Position numbers and translations under genes: made by a program. Below the pieces are notes generated by a model. The model saw only the letters and a program-made list of their open reading frames with translations, was not told where the DNA came from and did no database searches. From Bacteroidia bacterium (GTDB lineage: Bacteria; Bacteroidota; Bacteroidia; Chitinophagales; Saprospiraceae), in NCBI GenBank assembly GCA_030429045.1, contig JAUIEA010000001.1:1-64000 (forward strand): DNA of 64,000 nt. The letters run 5' to 3'. This document shows, in pieces, positions 45,868 through 53,934 of the stretch; the first letter of the stretch is position 1; every line of letters starts with the position of its first letter.

Positions 45868-47889
45868 CTAGTGCTGAACCACCAGTTTGCGGGTGACAAA
45901 ACCGTCACCTACAGCGATCCGCAAAGAATAGACACCATTGCTCAGTGTATTCGTTTGCAGAGGCAGCCATTGCTGACCACTCATGGTTCCGTATGATTGG
46001 GTAGCAACGACACGACCCATGACATCATAGACCTGAACATTGACAGCCTGGGCATCGGCCAACTGGACAGCCAGGGTCACCTGATCGCCAGCCGGATTCG
46101 GATAGACATCCAGAGACTCCAGAGCAATCGGATTTTCATTTGAAGAAGCAAGGCCATTGGCAATGGCTTCATCAAAGGTGAAGGTGTTGGCATTATTGAT
46201 ACTACCGTTAGGTAATGTCAACATACTGATGATGTGCATGTTCTCCGTCTTCATACCTGCAGGTACGTTCCAGGTGAACGTTGCAATGACCGTTTCACCG
46301 GCTGTTACCGGAGTGGGGACACTGCCTGCCAGTCCAGCCCAGCCACCGGTGATGGCCCTTGCAACGTGGTCATAGACCATCTGGGAAGCTGGAACGGGGT
46401 TAGGAAGAAGTTCATATCCTCCCATTTCACCCTGAGCACCACCGGCATAGTAGTTTGCCTGGTTGTAAGCAGCAGTTGAACCAGTGACACCGTCTTCGGT
46501 GACAACCATGTTCAGACGCCAGTCGCCGCTGGCATTTCCGGTAAATTCAGCTCTGACTGTCATGGTCAAAACACCGGTAACAGGATCATATTCCGCACCG
46601 TTGACCAGCTTTGCCTTGGCAGGGATCACCACCCGTGAGAACAGGCTGTTCTCCAATGCTGACGGGTTGATCACAGAGGCACGATCGACGATCGCACCGG
46701 GATATCCGGTGAAGCCCGGAAATGCGCCTATCCCGTTATCATATGCGGTAACCACCATCGGGTCGCCATTGTGTACGGCGATGGGAACAAAGTACTCGGG
46801 ATAATCATGGGCCATGGAGTCCATGAAGACTGCACCACGGGGGCACCATCCACACCAGGTACCTGTTCCTTCCTCTGCAACGACTTTTCGATCCGGAGCA
46901 GGGACGATACCGGTTACAGTGGCAGTCCGCACATCGTTTTTATCATTTTCATCGACATCACCGTTGATATTGGACAGGGTCACCGTGATATCCGTCGCCC
47001 CTTCCTTCGCCTGCAATTTGGTCGAATGAGTAAAGCTGTAGGTCTCCAGACTGTTGAGATTCAGACCGGTCAGGTTGTCGGTGTACTGGTTGGTCCCGTC
47101 ATCCCAGGTCACATCAACATCTGTGATCGGTGTGATACCGAGGTTCTTGAGGGTCATTTTCAGTCCCTGAGAGGCCCCTGCGATAGTTGTATTCTTCGTT
47201 GTCAGAGAGAATAGTGACAGATCCTTCGTCGGCTGAACAAATGGCTCATAGTCAAAGTAGACATCGTCGACATAGAACAGCGATTGACCGGCCGCATTCA
47301 ACGGGAAGATATCGATGGACGCAATGCTGTTATTCGGATTGGAATAACTGCCTATGGATGTACCATCCACAATGACCTCCCATACATTATTGGTCAGGTC
47401 GATCTGGAAAACCAGGTCGATCCACGTTTCGGGGGTGTAGGACGTCGTCGCCTGAACGGTACCTCCGGTCTCGACACGCATGGTGCCATCCTGGGTAAAG
47501 AAGACATCCGTCGCCCAGATCTGACCAATGGTAGCCGTTGCCTGGAAGTTGAAATAAGCGCCCTTGCCGGCCTCGATCCACATCTTCATCCCGTAGGTGA
47601 AGGTGCCATCGGTGTATTTCTGGCCGAACGGAAGGACCAGGTCGGTCGGTCCACCTGTGGTAACTGTGCTGACCAGCTTAATGGACTTGGTACCACTGTA
47701 CGCTTGTTCTGTAGAGATTTTCGCATCCTCGGATGTACCCGGTTTGTTACTCCAGGTGGTCCAAACAGAGGAGGACTGTGCCAACCAGGCACCGTCTGTG
47801 TAAGATTCAAAGTCATCCGAAAAATCCTGGGCGATCAATACGCCGGACAGAACGGTGAACAATGCAAAAAAGAGTATACGTGTCTTCAT
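45868..47889 (-). CDS. Omp28-like secreted thioredoxin-fold protein with T9SS sorting domain
   Basis: A 673-residue protein with signal peptide MKTRILFFALFTVLSGVLIAQ. Residues about 22-215 form a concanavalin-like beta domain (FSDDFESYTDGAWLAQSSSVW). A beta domain of CARDB type follows (DLSLFSLTTKNTTIAG). The Omp28-related domain (about 325-590) has a thioredoxin-like CxxC in EEGTGTWCGWCPRGAVFMD. The C-terminal ~85 residues (LDVYPNPAGDQ to RKLVVQH) are a type A T9SS sorting domain. It is thus a surface or secreted protein, possibly an extracellular disulfide oxidoreductase; no substrate is known. A strong terminator and a satellite tract lie directly downstream. Confidence 0.9.
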   Translation of the reverse strand: MKTRILFFALFTVLSGVLIAQDFSDDFESYTDGAWLAQSSSVWTTWSNKPGTSEDAKISTEQAYSGTKSIKLVSTVTTGGPTDLVLPFGQKYTDGTFTYGMKMWIEAGKGAYFNFQATATIGQIWATDVFFTQDGTMRVETGGTVQATTSYTPETWIDLVFQIDLTNNVWEVIVDGTSIGSYSNPNNSIASIDIFPLNAAGQSLFYVDDVYFDYEPFVQPTKDLSLFSLTTKNTTIAGASQGLKMTLKNLGITPITDVDVTWDDGTNQYTDNLTGLNLNSLETYSFTHSTKLQAKEGATDITVTLSNINGDVDENDKNDVRTATVTGIVPAPDRKVVAEEGTGTWCGWCPRGAVFMDSMAHDYPEYFVPIAVHNGDPMVVTAYDNGIGAFPGFTGYPGAIVDRASVINPSALENSLFSRVVIPAKAKLVNGAEYDPVTGVLTMTVRAEFTGNASGDWRLNMVVTEDGVTGSTAAYNQANYYAGGAQGEMGGYELLPNPVPASQMVYDHVARAITGGWAGLAGSVPTPVTAGETVIATFTWNVPAGMKTENMHIISMLTLPNGSINNANTFTFDEAIANGLASSNENPIALESLDVYPNPAGDQVTLAVQLADAQAVNVQVYDVMGRVVATQSYGTMSGQQWLPLQTNTLSNGVYSLRIAVGDGFVTRKLVVQH

Positions 47890-47952
47890 AAGGAGAGGTT
47901 TGATGAGTGGTTAACTACCAAAAATAACAAATTCTCCATAAGTGCCTGCATG

Positions 47953-47987
47953 TGAGAGGTGGAGGAGGTTATGAGGTTATGAGGAAG
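47953..47987 (+). repeat. Satellite tract (GAGGTTATGAG type)
   Basis: GTGAGAGGTGGAGGAGGTTA then TGAGGTTATGAGGAAG in the spacer between the divergent Omp28-like and exonuclease genes. Confidence 0.7.
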
Positions 47988-48141
47988 AAAACATCACCTA
48001 TCGGTTTGATACGCCTGTGTGAGGTCCATCCATCTGACCAGAAGAACAAAACGGTGCCTTCGCGCTTCAGAACAGGGTTGGGAATGAGATCACCTGACAC
48101 ATGGCCATTGGCATCCTGAATCCGAGAAACCAGGAACTCCC

Positions 48142-48149
48142 TATCTTTC
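48142..48149 (+). promoter_or_regulatory. -7-like box TATCTTTC of the exonuclease III gene
   Basis: One mismatch to TAnnTTTG, ending five bases before the ATG at 48155. Confidence 0.4.
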
Positions 48150-48154
48150 CGCTT

Positions 48155-48925
48155 ATGGCAAAAACCATCCTGACCTACAACCTGAACGGCATCCGTGCCG
48201 CCCTCAACAAAGGACTGATCGACTGGATCGACCAGCATGACTTCGATGTGATCTGTATCCAGGAAACCAAGGCCCAGCCCGACCAGGTAGATATGACCCC
48301 GTTTGACGAACGCGGCTACCATGCCCACTGGCACTCCGCCGAGAAGAAAGGCTACAGTGGAGTACTCACCCTTTCCAGGCAGCAACCGGATCATGTTGGC
48401 ATCGGAATGGGAATCGAGGAATATGATCGGGAAGGCCGCGTCCTCCGGACCGATCTGGGCGACCTGACCATCCTCAACTGCTACTTCCCCAGTGGAACCA
48501 CCGGTGATGTACGCCAGGCGGTCAAAATGCGCTTTCTGGAAGATATGCTGGTCTGGGCCAATGACCTGAAAAAGACGCGCCCCAACCTGCTGATCGTCGG
48601 TGATTATAATATCGCCCATACTGAAATGGATATTCACGACCCGAAAGGCAATAAGAATTCCAGCGGCTTCCTCCCCGAAGAGCGGGAATGGATGACCCGC
48701 TGGTTCGAATCCGGCTTCGTGGATAGCTATCGCCATGCCCACCCGGAGGATGTAGCCTACAGCTGGTGGACCTACCGGGCCAATGCCCGGGCCAACAACA
48801 AGGGGTGGCGGATCGATTATCAATCCGTATCCCCCCCGCTGGCCAAAAAGATCATCGATGCCGGCCACCACCCGGAAGCCGTTCATTCTGACCATTGCGG
48901 CGTCTGGCTGAAGCTGGATATCTAG
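48155..48925 (+). CDS. xth: Exodeoxyribonuclease III / AP endonuclease
   Basis: A 256-residue EEP-superfamily nuclease that cleaves abasic sites and degrades 3' ends in base excision repair. Motifs: NLNGIRAALNKGLIDWI with the catalytic Asn; ICIQETKAQ with the metal-binding Glu; YFPSGTTG with Tyr; LLIVGDYNIAHTEMDIHDPKGNKNSSGF with GDxN; and the C-terminal VHSDHCGVWLKLDI with the catalytic His. The start at 48155 (MAKTILTYN) is the family norm; the open frame extends 18 codons further upstream. The length suits the ExoA type. It stands alone with a terminator-poor spacer before the HigBA pair. Confidence 0.95.
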   Translation: MAKTILTYNLNGIRAALNKGLIDWIDQHDFDVICIQETKAQPDQVDMTPFDERGYHAHWHSAEKKGYSGVLTLSRQQPDHVGIGMGIEEYDREGRVLRTDLGDLTILNCYFPSGTTGDVRQAVKMRFLEDMLVWANDLKKTRPNLLIVGDYNIAHTEMDIHDPKGNKNSSGFLPEEREWMTRWFESGFVDSYRHAHPEDVAYSWWTYRANARANNKGWRIDYQSVSPPLAKKIIDAGHHPEAVHSDHCGVWLKLDI

Positions 48926-48962
48926 TTCCGCCGTTTTTCTTGACTTTGGAAACCAAAATACT

Positions 48963-48995
48963 TACTTTTGGCGTTAGTACTATACCGCATAAGTA
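48963..48995 (+). promoter_or_regulatory. higBA promoter overlapped by an inverted repeat
   Basis: TACTTTTG at 48963-48970 is an exact -7 box, with TTG at 48940-48942 some 20 bases upstream. The box forms the left half of an imperfect inverted repeat, TACTTTTGGCG and CGCATAAGTA (48986-48995), ending just before the toxin start codon. The arrangement would let the HigA antitoxin cover its own promoter. Confidence 0.6.
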
Positions 48996-49277
48996 TTGAT
49001 CAAGTCATTTGGTGATAAGGAAACCGAACGAATCTGGTTGGGCACTTTTTCGAAAAAATTACCTCCCGATATCCAGCATGTTGCCAGACGAAAACTGCGG
49101 ATGCTGAATAACGCTCAATGCTTGGATGACCTTCGGATTCCTCCAGCAAATCGGCTTGAAAAATTATCCGGATCCTTTTCTGATTACTACAGTGTACGGA
49201 TCAATGCCCAATGGCGAATTGTGTTTAAATGGATGAACCTTGAAGCCTTGGAGGTTCAAATAATGGATTACCACTAA
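48996..49277 (+). CDS. higB: HigB-type toxin (RelE superfamily mRNA interferase)
   Basis: A 93-residue protein matching the HigB/RelE toxin family end to end: MIKSFGDKETERIWLGTFSKKLP, ARRKLRMLNNA, LRIPPANRLEKLSGSFSDYYSVRINAQWRIVFKW, and the terminal VQIMDYH with the conserved DYH. Such toxins cut mRNA on the ribosome. The start is a TTG at 48996, which gives the family-standard first residues; a weak start codon would limit toxin output. The antitoxin gene follows after nine bases, the usual reversed order (toxin first) of HigBA. Confidence 0.93.
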   Translation: MIKSFGDKETERIWLGTFSKKLPPDIQHVARRKLRMLNNAQCLDDLRIPPANRLEKLSGSFSDYYSVRINAQWRIVFKWMNLEALEVQIMDYH

Positions 49278-49286
49278 GATTTGAAA

Positions 49287-49589
49287 ATGAAGAGCCAAAT
49301 CCCCAACATACATCCCGGTGAGGTACTCAAAGAGGAGTTTCTTGATCCCCTGGGCATTACTGCTTACCGCCTTTCTAAAGAGACATTCCTTCCACAGACC
49401 AGGATCAGCGAGATCCTCAAGAAAAAAAGACGAATCACTGCAGATACGGCACTTCGCTTTGCCAAATTTTTTGGAACAAGTGCTAAATTCTGGCTTGGCC
49501 TGCAAACGGACTACGATCTGGAAGAGGAACGAATACAATATGAACAGGAACTGGCTGCCATTCATCGATTTCAACAAACAGCTCCCTAA
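49287..49589 (+). CDS. higA: HigA-type antitoxin (XRE family)
   Basis: A 100-residue helix-turn-helix protein starting MKSQIPNIHPGEVLKEEFLDPLG. The phrase HPGEVLxEEFLxPLGIT is the hallmark of HigA/VapI antitoxins. The HTH is YRLSKETFLPQTRISEILKKKRRITADTALRFAKFFG, followed by SAKFWLGLQTDYDLEEE. It should bind and neutralise the toxin encoded just upstream and repress the shared promoter. The next gene begins 83 bases downstream. Confidence 0.93.
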   Translation: MKSQIPNIHPGEVLKEEFLDPLGITAYRLSKETFLPQTRISEILKKKRRITADTALRFAKFFGTSAKFWLGLQTDYDLEEERIQYEQELAAIHRFQQTAP

Positions 49590-49671
49590 TCCTTTTGTTA
49601 AACCCGGGAAACCTTGCACCCCTTTTGGATTGTTACCGTTTAATCCCTGGTCATTTCGAATACAAAACTCC

Positions 49672-50829
49672 ATGCAACGACTATTCCTTCTTTTCCTCCT
49701 TCTCTATGCCACTTCAACACTCCAAGCCCAGGGCATCGACTTCTTTCATGGCACCTGGGAAGAAGCGCAGGAACTCGCCAAAAAGGAAGACAAGCTGATC
49801 TTCATTGACGCCTTTGCCACCTGGTGCGGGCCGTGCAAAAAAATGGCGCGCGATGCATTTCCAAAGAAGGAGGTCGGGGATATCTACAACCGGTATTTTA
49901 TCAATGTCAAACTGGATATGGAAAGAGGAGATGGCCTGGTTTTCAGGGCAGCCTATCCTGTCTCTGCATTCCCAACCCTGTATTTCCTTAGCCCTGACGG
50001 CAAGGTCGTTCACCGACAGGTGGGTGCCCAGGGCGTCGAACAATTGGTCAGACTGGCCCAGTTCGCCCTGGCCAAGGTGGATAATTCGGACGATTATGCG
50101 ACCCTTTTTGAAGAAGGGGACCATTCGCCCGAACTGGTCCTCAACTATGTCACAGCCCTCAACAAGGCGGGTAAATCCAGTCTCAAAGTGGTCAATACAT
50201 ATTTGGACGAACAGACCGATCTGACCACGCCGGAAAACCTGAAGATCATTTACGAAGGAACCACCGAAGCCGATTCACGGGTATTTGACCTGCTGATCAA
50301 GCATCGATCCGATATTGAAAATCTGGTCGGGAAACCACAGGTGGAGAGCAAGATCGAACTGGCCTCCTCGGCCACCCTGATGAAGGCCATAGAATTCAAT
50401 GTTGCCTACCTCTTCGAACTGGCCAAGACCACCATGAAGACCCACTTCCCGGCACATGCAGCTGATTTTGCCCTGGATGCCGATATGCAGTATTACAGTG
50501 GTGCCGCCAATATCCCGGCCTATTTCAAAGCCTGCAAAGCCTATGGAAAAGCCAAGGTAAAAGAGGATCCCCTGGGTGTCAACGGACTGGCGAACAGACT
50601 CCTGCAGCAATATCCCGGTGAACCGGATGGCCTGAAAGTGGCTGCCGACCTGGCTAAGAAAGCGGCCAAACAGGTCACTACCTACGAACCCTGGCTGACC
50701 CTCGCCCAGATTCTGCACAAGCAGGGCAAATCCAAACAGGCGACCAAGGCAGCCATGACCGCCCGGGAACGGGCCGCAGGTGATGACCGCATCATCACCT
50801 ATATCGATGCCCTTTTACAGGAATTCTAA
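49672..50829 (+). CDS. Exported thioredoxin-fold protein with helical C-terminal domain, copy 1
   Basis: A 385-residue protein from the ATG at 49672 with signal peptide MQRLFLLFLLLYATSTLQAQ; the frame is open far upstream across higA, but that is out of register with any gene. Residues 20-135 are a thioredoxin domain with the redox motif FIDAFATWCGPCKKMARDAF, and cis-Pro in VSAFPTLYFLSPDG. Residues ~150-385 are helical, TPR-like (YEPWLTLAQILHKQGKSKQATKAAMTA). It likely acts in the periplasm as a disulfide reductant or oxidase. A paralogue of similar build starts nine bases downstream, so the two form an operon. Confidence 0.9.
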   Translation: MQRLFLLFLLLYATSTLQAQGIDFFHGTWEEAQELAKKEDKLIFIDAFATWCGPCKKMARDAFPKKEVGDIYNRYFINVKLDMERGDGLVFRAAYPVSAFPTLYFLSPDGKVVHRQVGAQGVEQLVRLAQFALAKVDNSDDYATLFEEGDHSPELVLNYVTALNKAGKSSLKVVNTYLDEQTDLTTPENLKIIYEGTTEADSRVFDLLIKHRSDIENLVGKPQVESKIELASSATLMKAIEFNVAYLFELAKTTMKTHFPAHAADFALDADMQYYSGAANIPAYFKACKAYGKAKVKEDPLGVNGLANRLLQQYPGEPDGLKVAADLAKKAAKQVTTYEPWLTLAQILHKQGKSKQATKAAMTARERAAGDDRIITYIDALLQEF

Positions 50830-50838
50830 TCCTCCTCT

Positions 50839-52002
50839 ATGAACATTCTTCCCTTCATTCGCAGCCTCCTCATGGGAGGCGTTATCATCCTGCTTTCTAT
50901 CACCCCTCTGGCGGGCCAGGGTATCCAGTTCCATGAAGGAGACTGGCTGTCTGCCCTGGAACGGGCCGGACGGGAAAACAAACTCATTTTCATGGACGCC
51001 TATACCACCTGGTGCGGGCCGTGCAAGATGATGGACAAACAGACCTTTACCGACAGCGCCGTTGGAGCACTTTACAACGGACGCTTTATCAATGTCAAGA
51101 TGGACATGGAAAAAGGAGAAGGCATCGACCTGGCCAGGGGCTATAATGTGCAGGCCTATCCCACCCTGCTCTTCCTGGACCCTGCCGGTCAGATCGTCCA
51201 TCGGGTGGCTGGCTTCCATCGGCCACAACAGTTTATCGACCTGGCCATGACCGCTCTCGATCCCAACCGGAAGATGCAGGCACTCGATGAACAATATGCC
51301 CACGGAGACCGGGATGCCGGATTCCTGTACACCTACGCCTATGTGCGGTTGAATGCCATGGATGGCACCCACTATCCGGTCGCCATGGAATACCTGGAGA
51401 CCCAGGACGACTGGTCGACCACCAAAAACATGGAGTTTATCTTCTCCTTTGCCGAGTATATCGATGGGAAGGCCTTTCAATATCTGCTCGATCATCGAAC
51501 CGAATTTCAGGCACATTATGGCTCTACACCCATCATTCGCAAGATTGACGAGGTGATCAACATGGCTAATTTTCTGGATGACCCGCACTGGGTCTCCGTC
51601 AAGGCCATGCTGGATGAACTCTACCCCGAAGATGCCGACCGCCAACTGGCCTACTTCAAGATGAACTACTTCCGTCAGTCCGGACGGATCCAGGATTATA
51701 CCCAAGCCGCCCTTTCTTTCTACGATACCTATCCCGCAGAGGACGCCGATGCACTCAATGATGCAGCCTGGTCATTCTATGAAAATGTAGAAGACCCGGG
51801 AGCCCTGAAAATTGCGGTCAAATGGGCTAAACAAGCCGTCAAATGGTCGGACAATTATTATAACAACGACACCCTCGCTTCACTTTATGCCAAGCTGGGG
51901 AAAAAAAGGAAAGCCAAAAAAACAGCCCTCCGGGCGATCGAACTGGCCAAGGCGAGCGGCCAGGATTATAGCTTGACCCAGGAACTGCTGAAGCAGTTGT
52001 AG
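50839..52002 (+). CDS. Exported thioredoxin-fold protein with helical C-terminal domain, copy 2
   Basis: A 387-residue paralogue of the preceding gene, same architecture. It has a signal peptide or anchor (FIRSLLMGGVIILLSITPLAGQ), a thioredoxin domain with MDAYTTWCGPCKMMDKQTF and NVQAYPTLLFLDPAG, then a TPR-like region (DALNDAAWSFYENVEDPGALKIAVKWAKQAVKW). Copies 1 and 2 are clearly homologous but diverged, so the duplication is old. Keeping both suggests distinct client proteins or redox partners. A satellite tract starts immediately after the stop codon. Confidence 0.9.
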   Translation: MNILPFIRSLLMGGVIILLSITPLAGQGIQFHEGDWLSALERAGRENKLIFMDAYTTWCGPCKMMDKQTFTDSAVGALYNGRFINVKMDMEKGEGIDLARGYNVQAYPTLLFLDPAGQIVHRVAGFHRPQQFIDLAMTALDPNRKMQALDEQYAHGDRDAGFLYTYAYVRLNAMDGTHYPVAMEYLETQDDWSTTKNMEFIFSFAEYIDGKAFQYLLDHRTEFQAHYGSTPIIRKIDEVINMANFLDDPHWVSVKAMLDELYPEDADRQLAYFKMNYFRQSGRIQDYTQAALSFYDTYPAEDADALNDAAWSFYENVEDPGALKIAVKWAKQAVKWSDNYYNNDTLASLYAKLGKKRKAKKTALRAIELAKASGQDYSLTQELLKQL

Positions 52003-52072
52003 GAGAGGAGTGGAGGAGTGGAGGAGTGGAGGAGTGGAGGAGTTAAGGAGTTAAGGAGTTAAGGAGAAGAAA
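52003..52072 (+). repeat. Octamer satellite abutting a stop codon
   Basis: Four units of GTGGAGGA, then three of GTTAAGGA, starting at the base after the TAG. Unit length stays eight while the motif switches. Confidence 0.85.
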
Positions 52073-52159
52073 GGATATTCTGGACTTGAAAGTCCAATAG
52101 ATATTCTTGACCAAGCCAGGTTTCCTGATCACAGAGTTGCTGTCTTCATCCATATTCAG

Positions 52160-52420
52160 CAAGCCCTGAAGGAGCGAAATAGTTTAGCCCTTGGTGCAGC
52201 CCGGGGGTGCAGGTTATCCTTTTGGTAAGCCCTGAAGGGGCGCAATACACCTCTCCCGGAATGTGGCTATAGTTTGTATGTCGAGGAGGGGAGATGGGGA
52301 GGAGTTAAGGAGTTTTTTTGGAGTTCATCAATATGACAGAAGGCGCCCCGTAGGGGTGCAAGGTTTATAGCAGAATATTACTCCCCATGAGTTTCGCCCC
52401 GTAGGGGTGATACTGCAACT
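52160..52420. repeat. Dispersed hairpin repeats of the GCCCCGTAGGGG type
   Basis: AGCCCTGAAGGAGCGAAATAG and AGCCCGGGGGTGC near 52165-52215, AGCCCTGAAGGGGCGCAATAC near 52230, GGCGCCCCGTAGGGGTGCAA near 52344 and TTCGCCCCGTAGGGGTGATA near 52393. These resemble the small intergenic repeats common in Bacteroidota and are related in layout to the AATAGCCCCGGG module. Nothing else is seen between 52073 and 52551. Confidence 0.75.
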
Positions 52421-52551
52421 GTACTCCACAGTGATTTCTATGACCCAATAGCGTTACCTGGCTTGACGTATCCATTCAGCCAACAGGCGTTGATTTAAAT
52501 CGATGGCCATTTTGGTGACAAACGGTTTTAGGAGTTGTCCTGTCTGGAACC

Positions 52552-53832
52552 CTAATCCACCGTCTCTATAACGGGTAGCTTCGCCTTGTGACGAGGTTGA
52601 AACACAAACATATACACGATCCAGGCCAGCAGGATGAACCCGGAGGCCGCCATCAGGGGGACGTTCACATCAATCGTGTTCAAATAGCTTCCGATTAGCG
52701 CCGGAAAGATCTGCCCCATGGATTGCATACTCTGATTGATCCCGAGGATCTCACCCTGCTGATGCCGGGCTGCCTGAGAAGAGACGACCGCCGTCAGATT
52801 GGGTGAAGTGACCCCCTGAAAAGTAGCGATAAACGGATTGACCAGGTAGAACATCCAGAGCTCACTTGGAAAAACGATCGCCCCCACCGCGATCGACAAC
52901 ATCAGGAGGCTCACCCGTAATACTGTACTACTGGCATATTTTCGACTGAGGATCCGGACCGTCACCCCTTGCGTAAAGACCAGCCAAAGGCCGATCCACC
53001 CGAACAGCAGGCCGACGTCCTTGATACGCACGCCAATCTTCTCGATCAGCAGGACCGAAAAGAACTGGGTAAAGAAGGTAAACCCGAGTGAGGTCAGCAA
53101 GACCACACTGAAGATGACCCGCAGGTTGGGTGCCTGAAATGAACGCGCAATATTGGTGATCCCCTTGAACATGTTGACTGCTGCATGCCCCTTTTCGATC
53201 AGGGTTTCCCTGAACACATATTGCACCAGGAAAATGTTGATCAGCGTCAGAATGGCCGTAAAGACAAATGGTGTAGCCGGTGTAAACCAGGATACCATGG
53301 TCGGATCAGCCAGGATTCCCCCCAGGGTGGGTCCCAGAATAAATCCCAATCCGAAGGCCATTCCCACCAGGCCAAAGTTTCTCGCTTTTGATGACTCGTC
53401 ACTCACATCGGAAATGGCGGAGTAGACGATGGAAATATTTCCCCCGGTAAATCCCGGTAACATCCGGCTGAAAAAGAGCAGCGGAATATTCTGGGTGGCT
53501 ACTGCGTATCCGAACAGGAGATATCCGACAAATGTCCCGGCCAGCGAGATCTGCAGGATGGGCTTCCGACCAAACCGATCCGACAGGGTACCCAGGATGG
53601 GCGCCCCGAAGAACTGCATGAAAGGGTAGCTGGCCAGCAATAAGCCATACAACAGAGATCGTGTCTGAAAGGCCACATCCAGTGAAAAGATCATGGACTC
53701 CTCCTCAAAAAACAGGGCCGGCAGGACCGGGATAATGATGCCCACACCCAGCATATCGATGAATACCGTCAGAAAGATGGGCAGGATGATGGACCGCGGC
53801 GGAGAAGAGGAATGTGAGGAAGGGGCATTCAT
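52552..53832 (-). CDS. MFS transporter (TetA-like drug efflux family)
   Basis: A 426-residue protein with twelve membrane segments. The first segment reads IILPIFLTVFIDMLGVGIIIPVLPAL, whose DxxGxGxxxPxxP is typical of TetA/MdtG-like drug:H+ antiporters. The A motif APILGTLSDRFGRKPIL follows segment 2, and the antiporter motif C GLGFILGPTLGGIL lies in segment 5. This combination points to proton-driven efflux; the substrate is unknown. The minus-strand TAATTTTG box is seven bases upstream of the ATG. The gene is divergent from the McrB-N-like gene. Confidence 0.92.
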   Translation of the reverse strand: MNAPSSHSSSPPRSIILPIFLTVFIDMLGVGIIIPVLPALFFEEESMIFSLDVAFQTRSLLYGLLLASYPFMQFFGAPILGTLSDRFGRKPILQISLAGTFVGYLLFGYAVATQNIPLLFFSRMLPGFTGGNISIVYSAISDVSDESSKARNFGLVGMAFGLGFILGPTLGGILADPTMVSWFTPATPFVFTAILTLINIFLVQYVFRETLIEKGHAAVNMFKGITNIARSFQAPNLRVIFSVVLLTSLGFTFFTQFFSVLLIEKIGVRIKDVGLLFGWIGLWLVFTQGVTVRILSRKYASSTVLRVSLLMLSIAVGAIVFPSELWMFYLVNPFIATFQGVTSPNLTAVVSSQAARHQQGEILGINQSMQSMGQIFPALIGSYLNTIDVNVPLMAASGFILLAWIVYMFVFQPRHKAKLPVIETVD

Positions 53833-53839
53833 GCGGGTG

Positions 53840-53847
53840 CAAAATTA
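53840..53847 (-). promoter_or_regulatory. -7 box TAATTTTG of the efflux gene
   Basis: Exact TAnnTTTG match on the minus strand ending seven bases before the ATG at 53832. Confidence 0.55.
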
Positions 53848-53934
53848 GTATTGTTCTGCATCCCGTGCCCGATCTGGTCCGGATCATGCTTTTCCCGCTG
53901 TCAGATTGTATTCTTGCAGACAGAATTCGCGCCA

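Noticed and set aside
49318-49671. Fusion of higA-region codons to the first thioredoxin protein
   Set aside because: The upstream part of that frame is a different register from higA and lacks protein character; a clean signal peptide starts at 49672.
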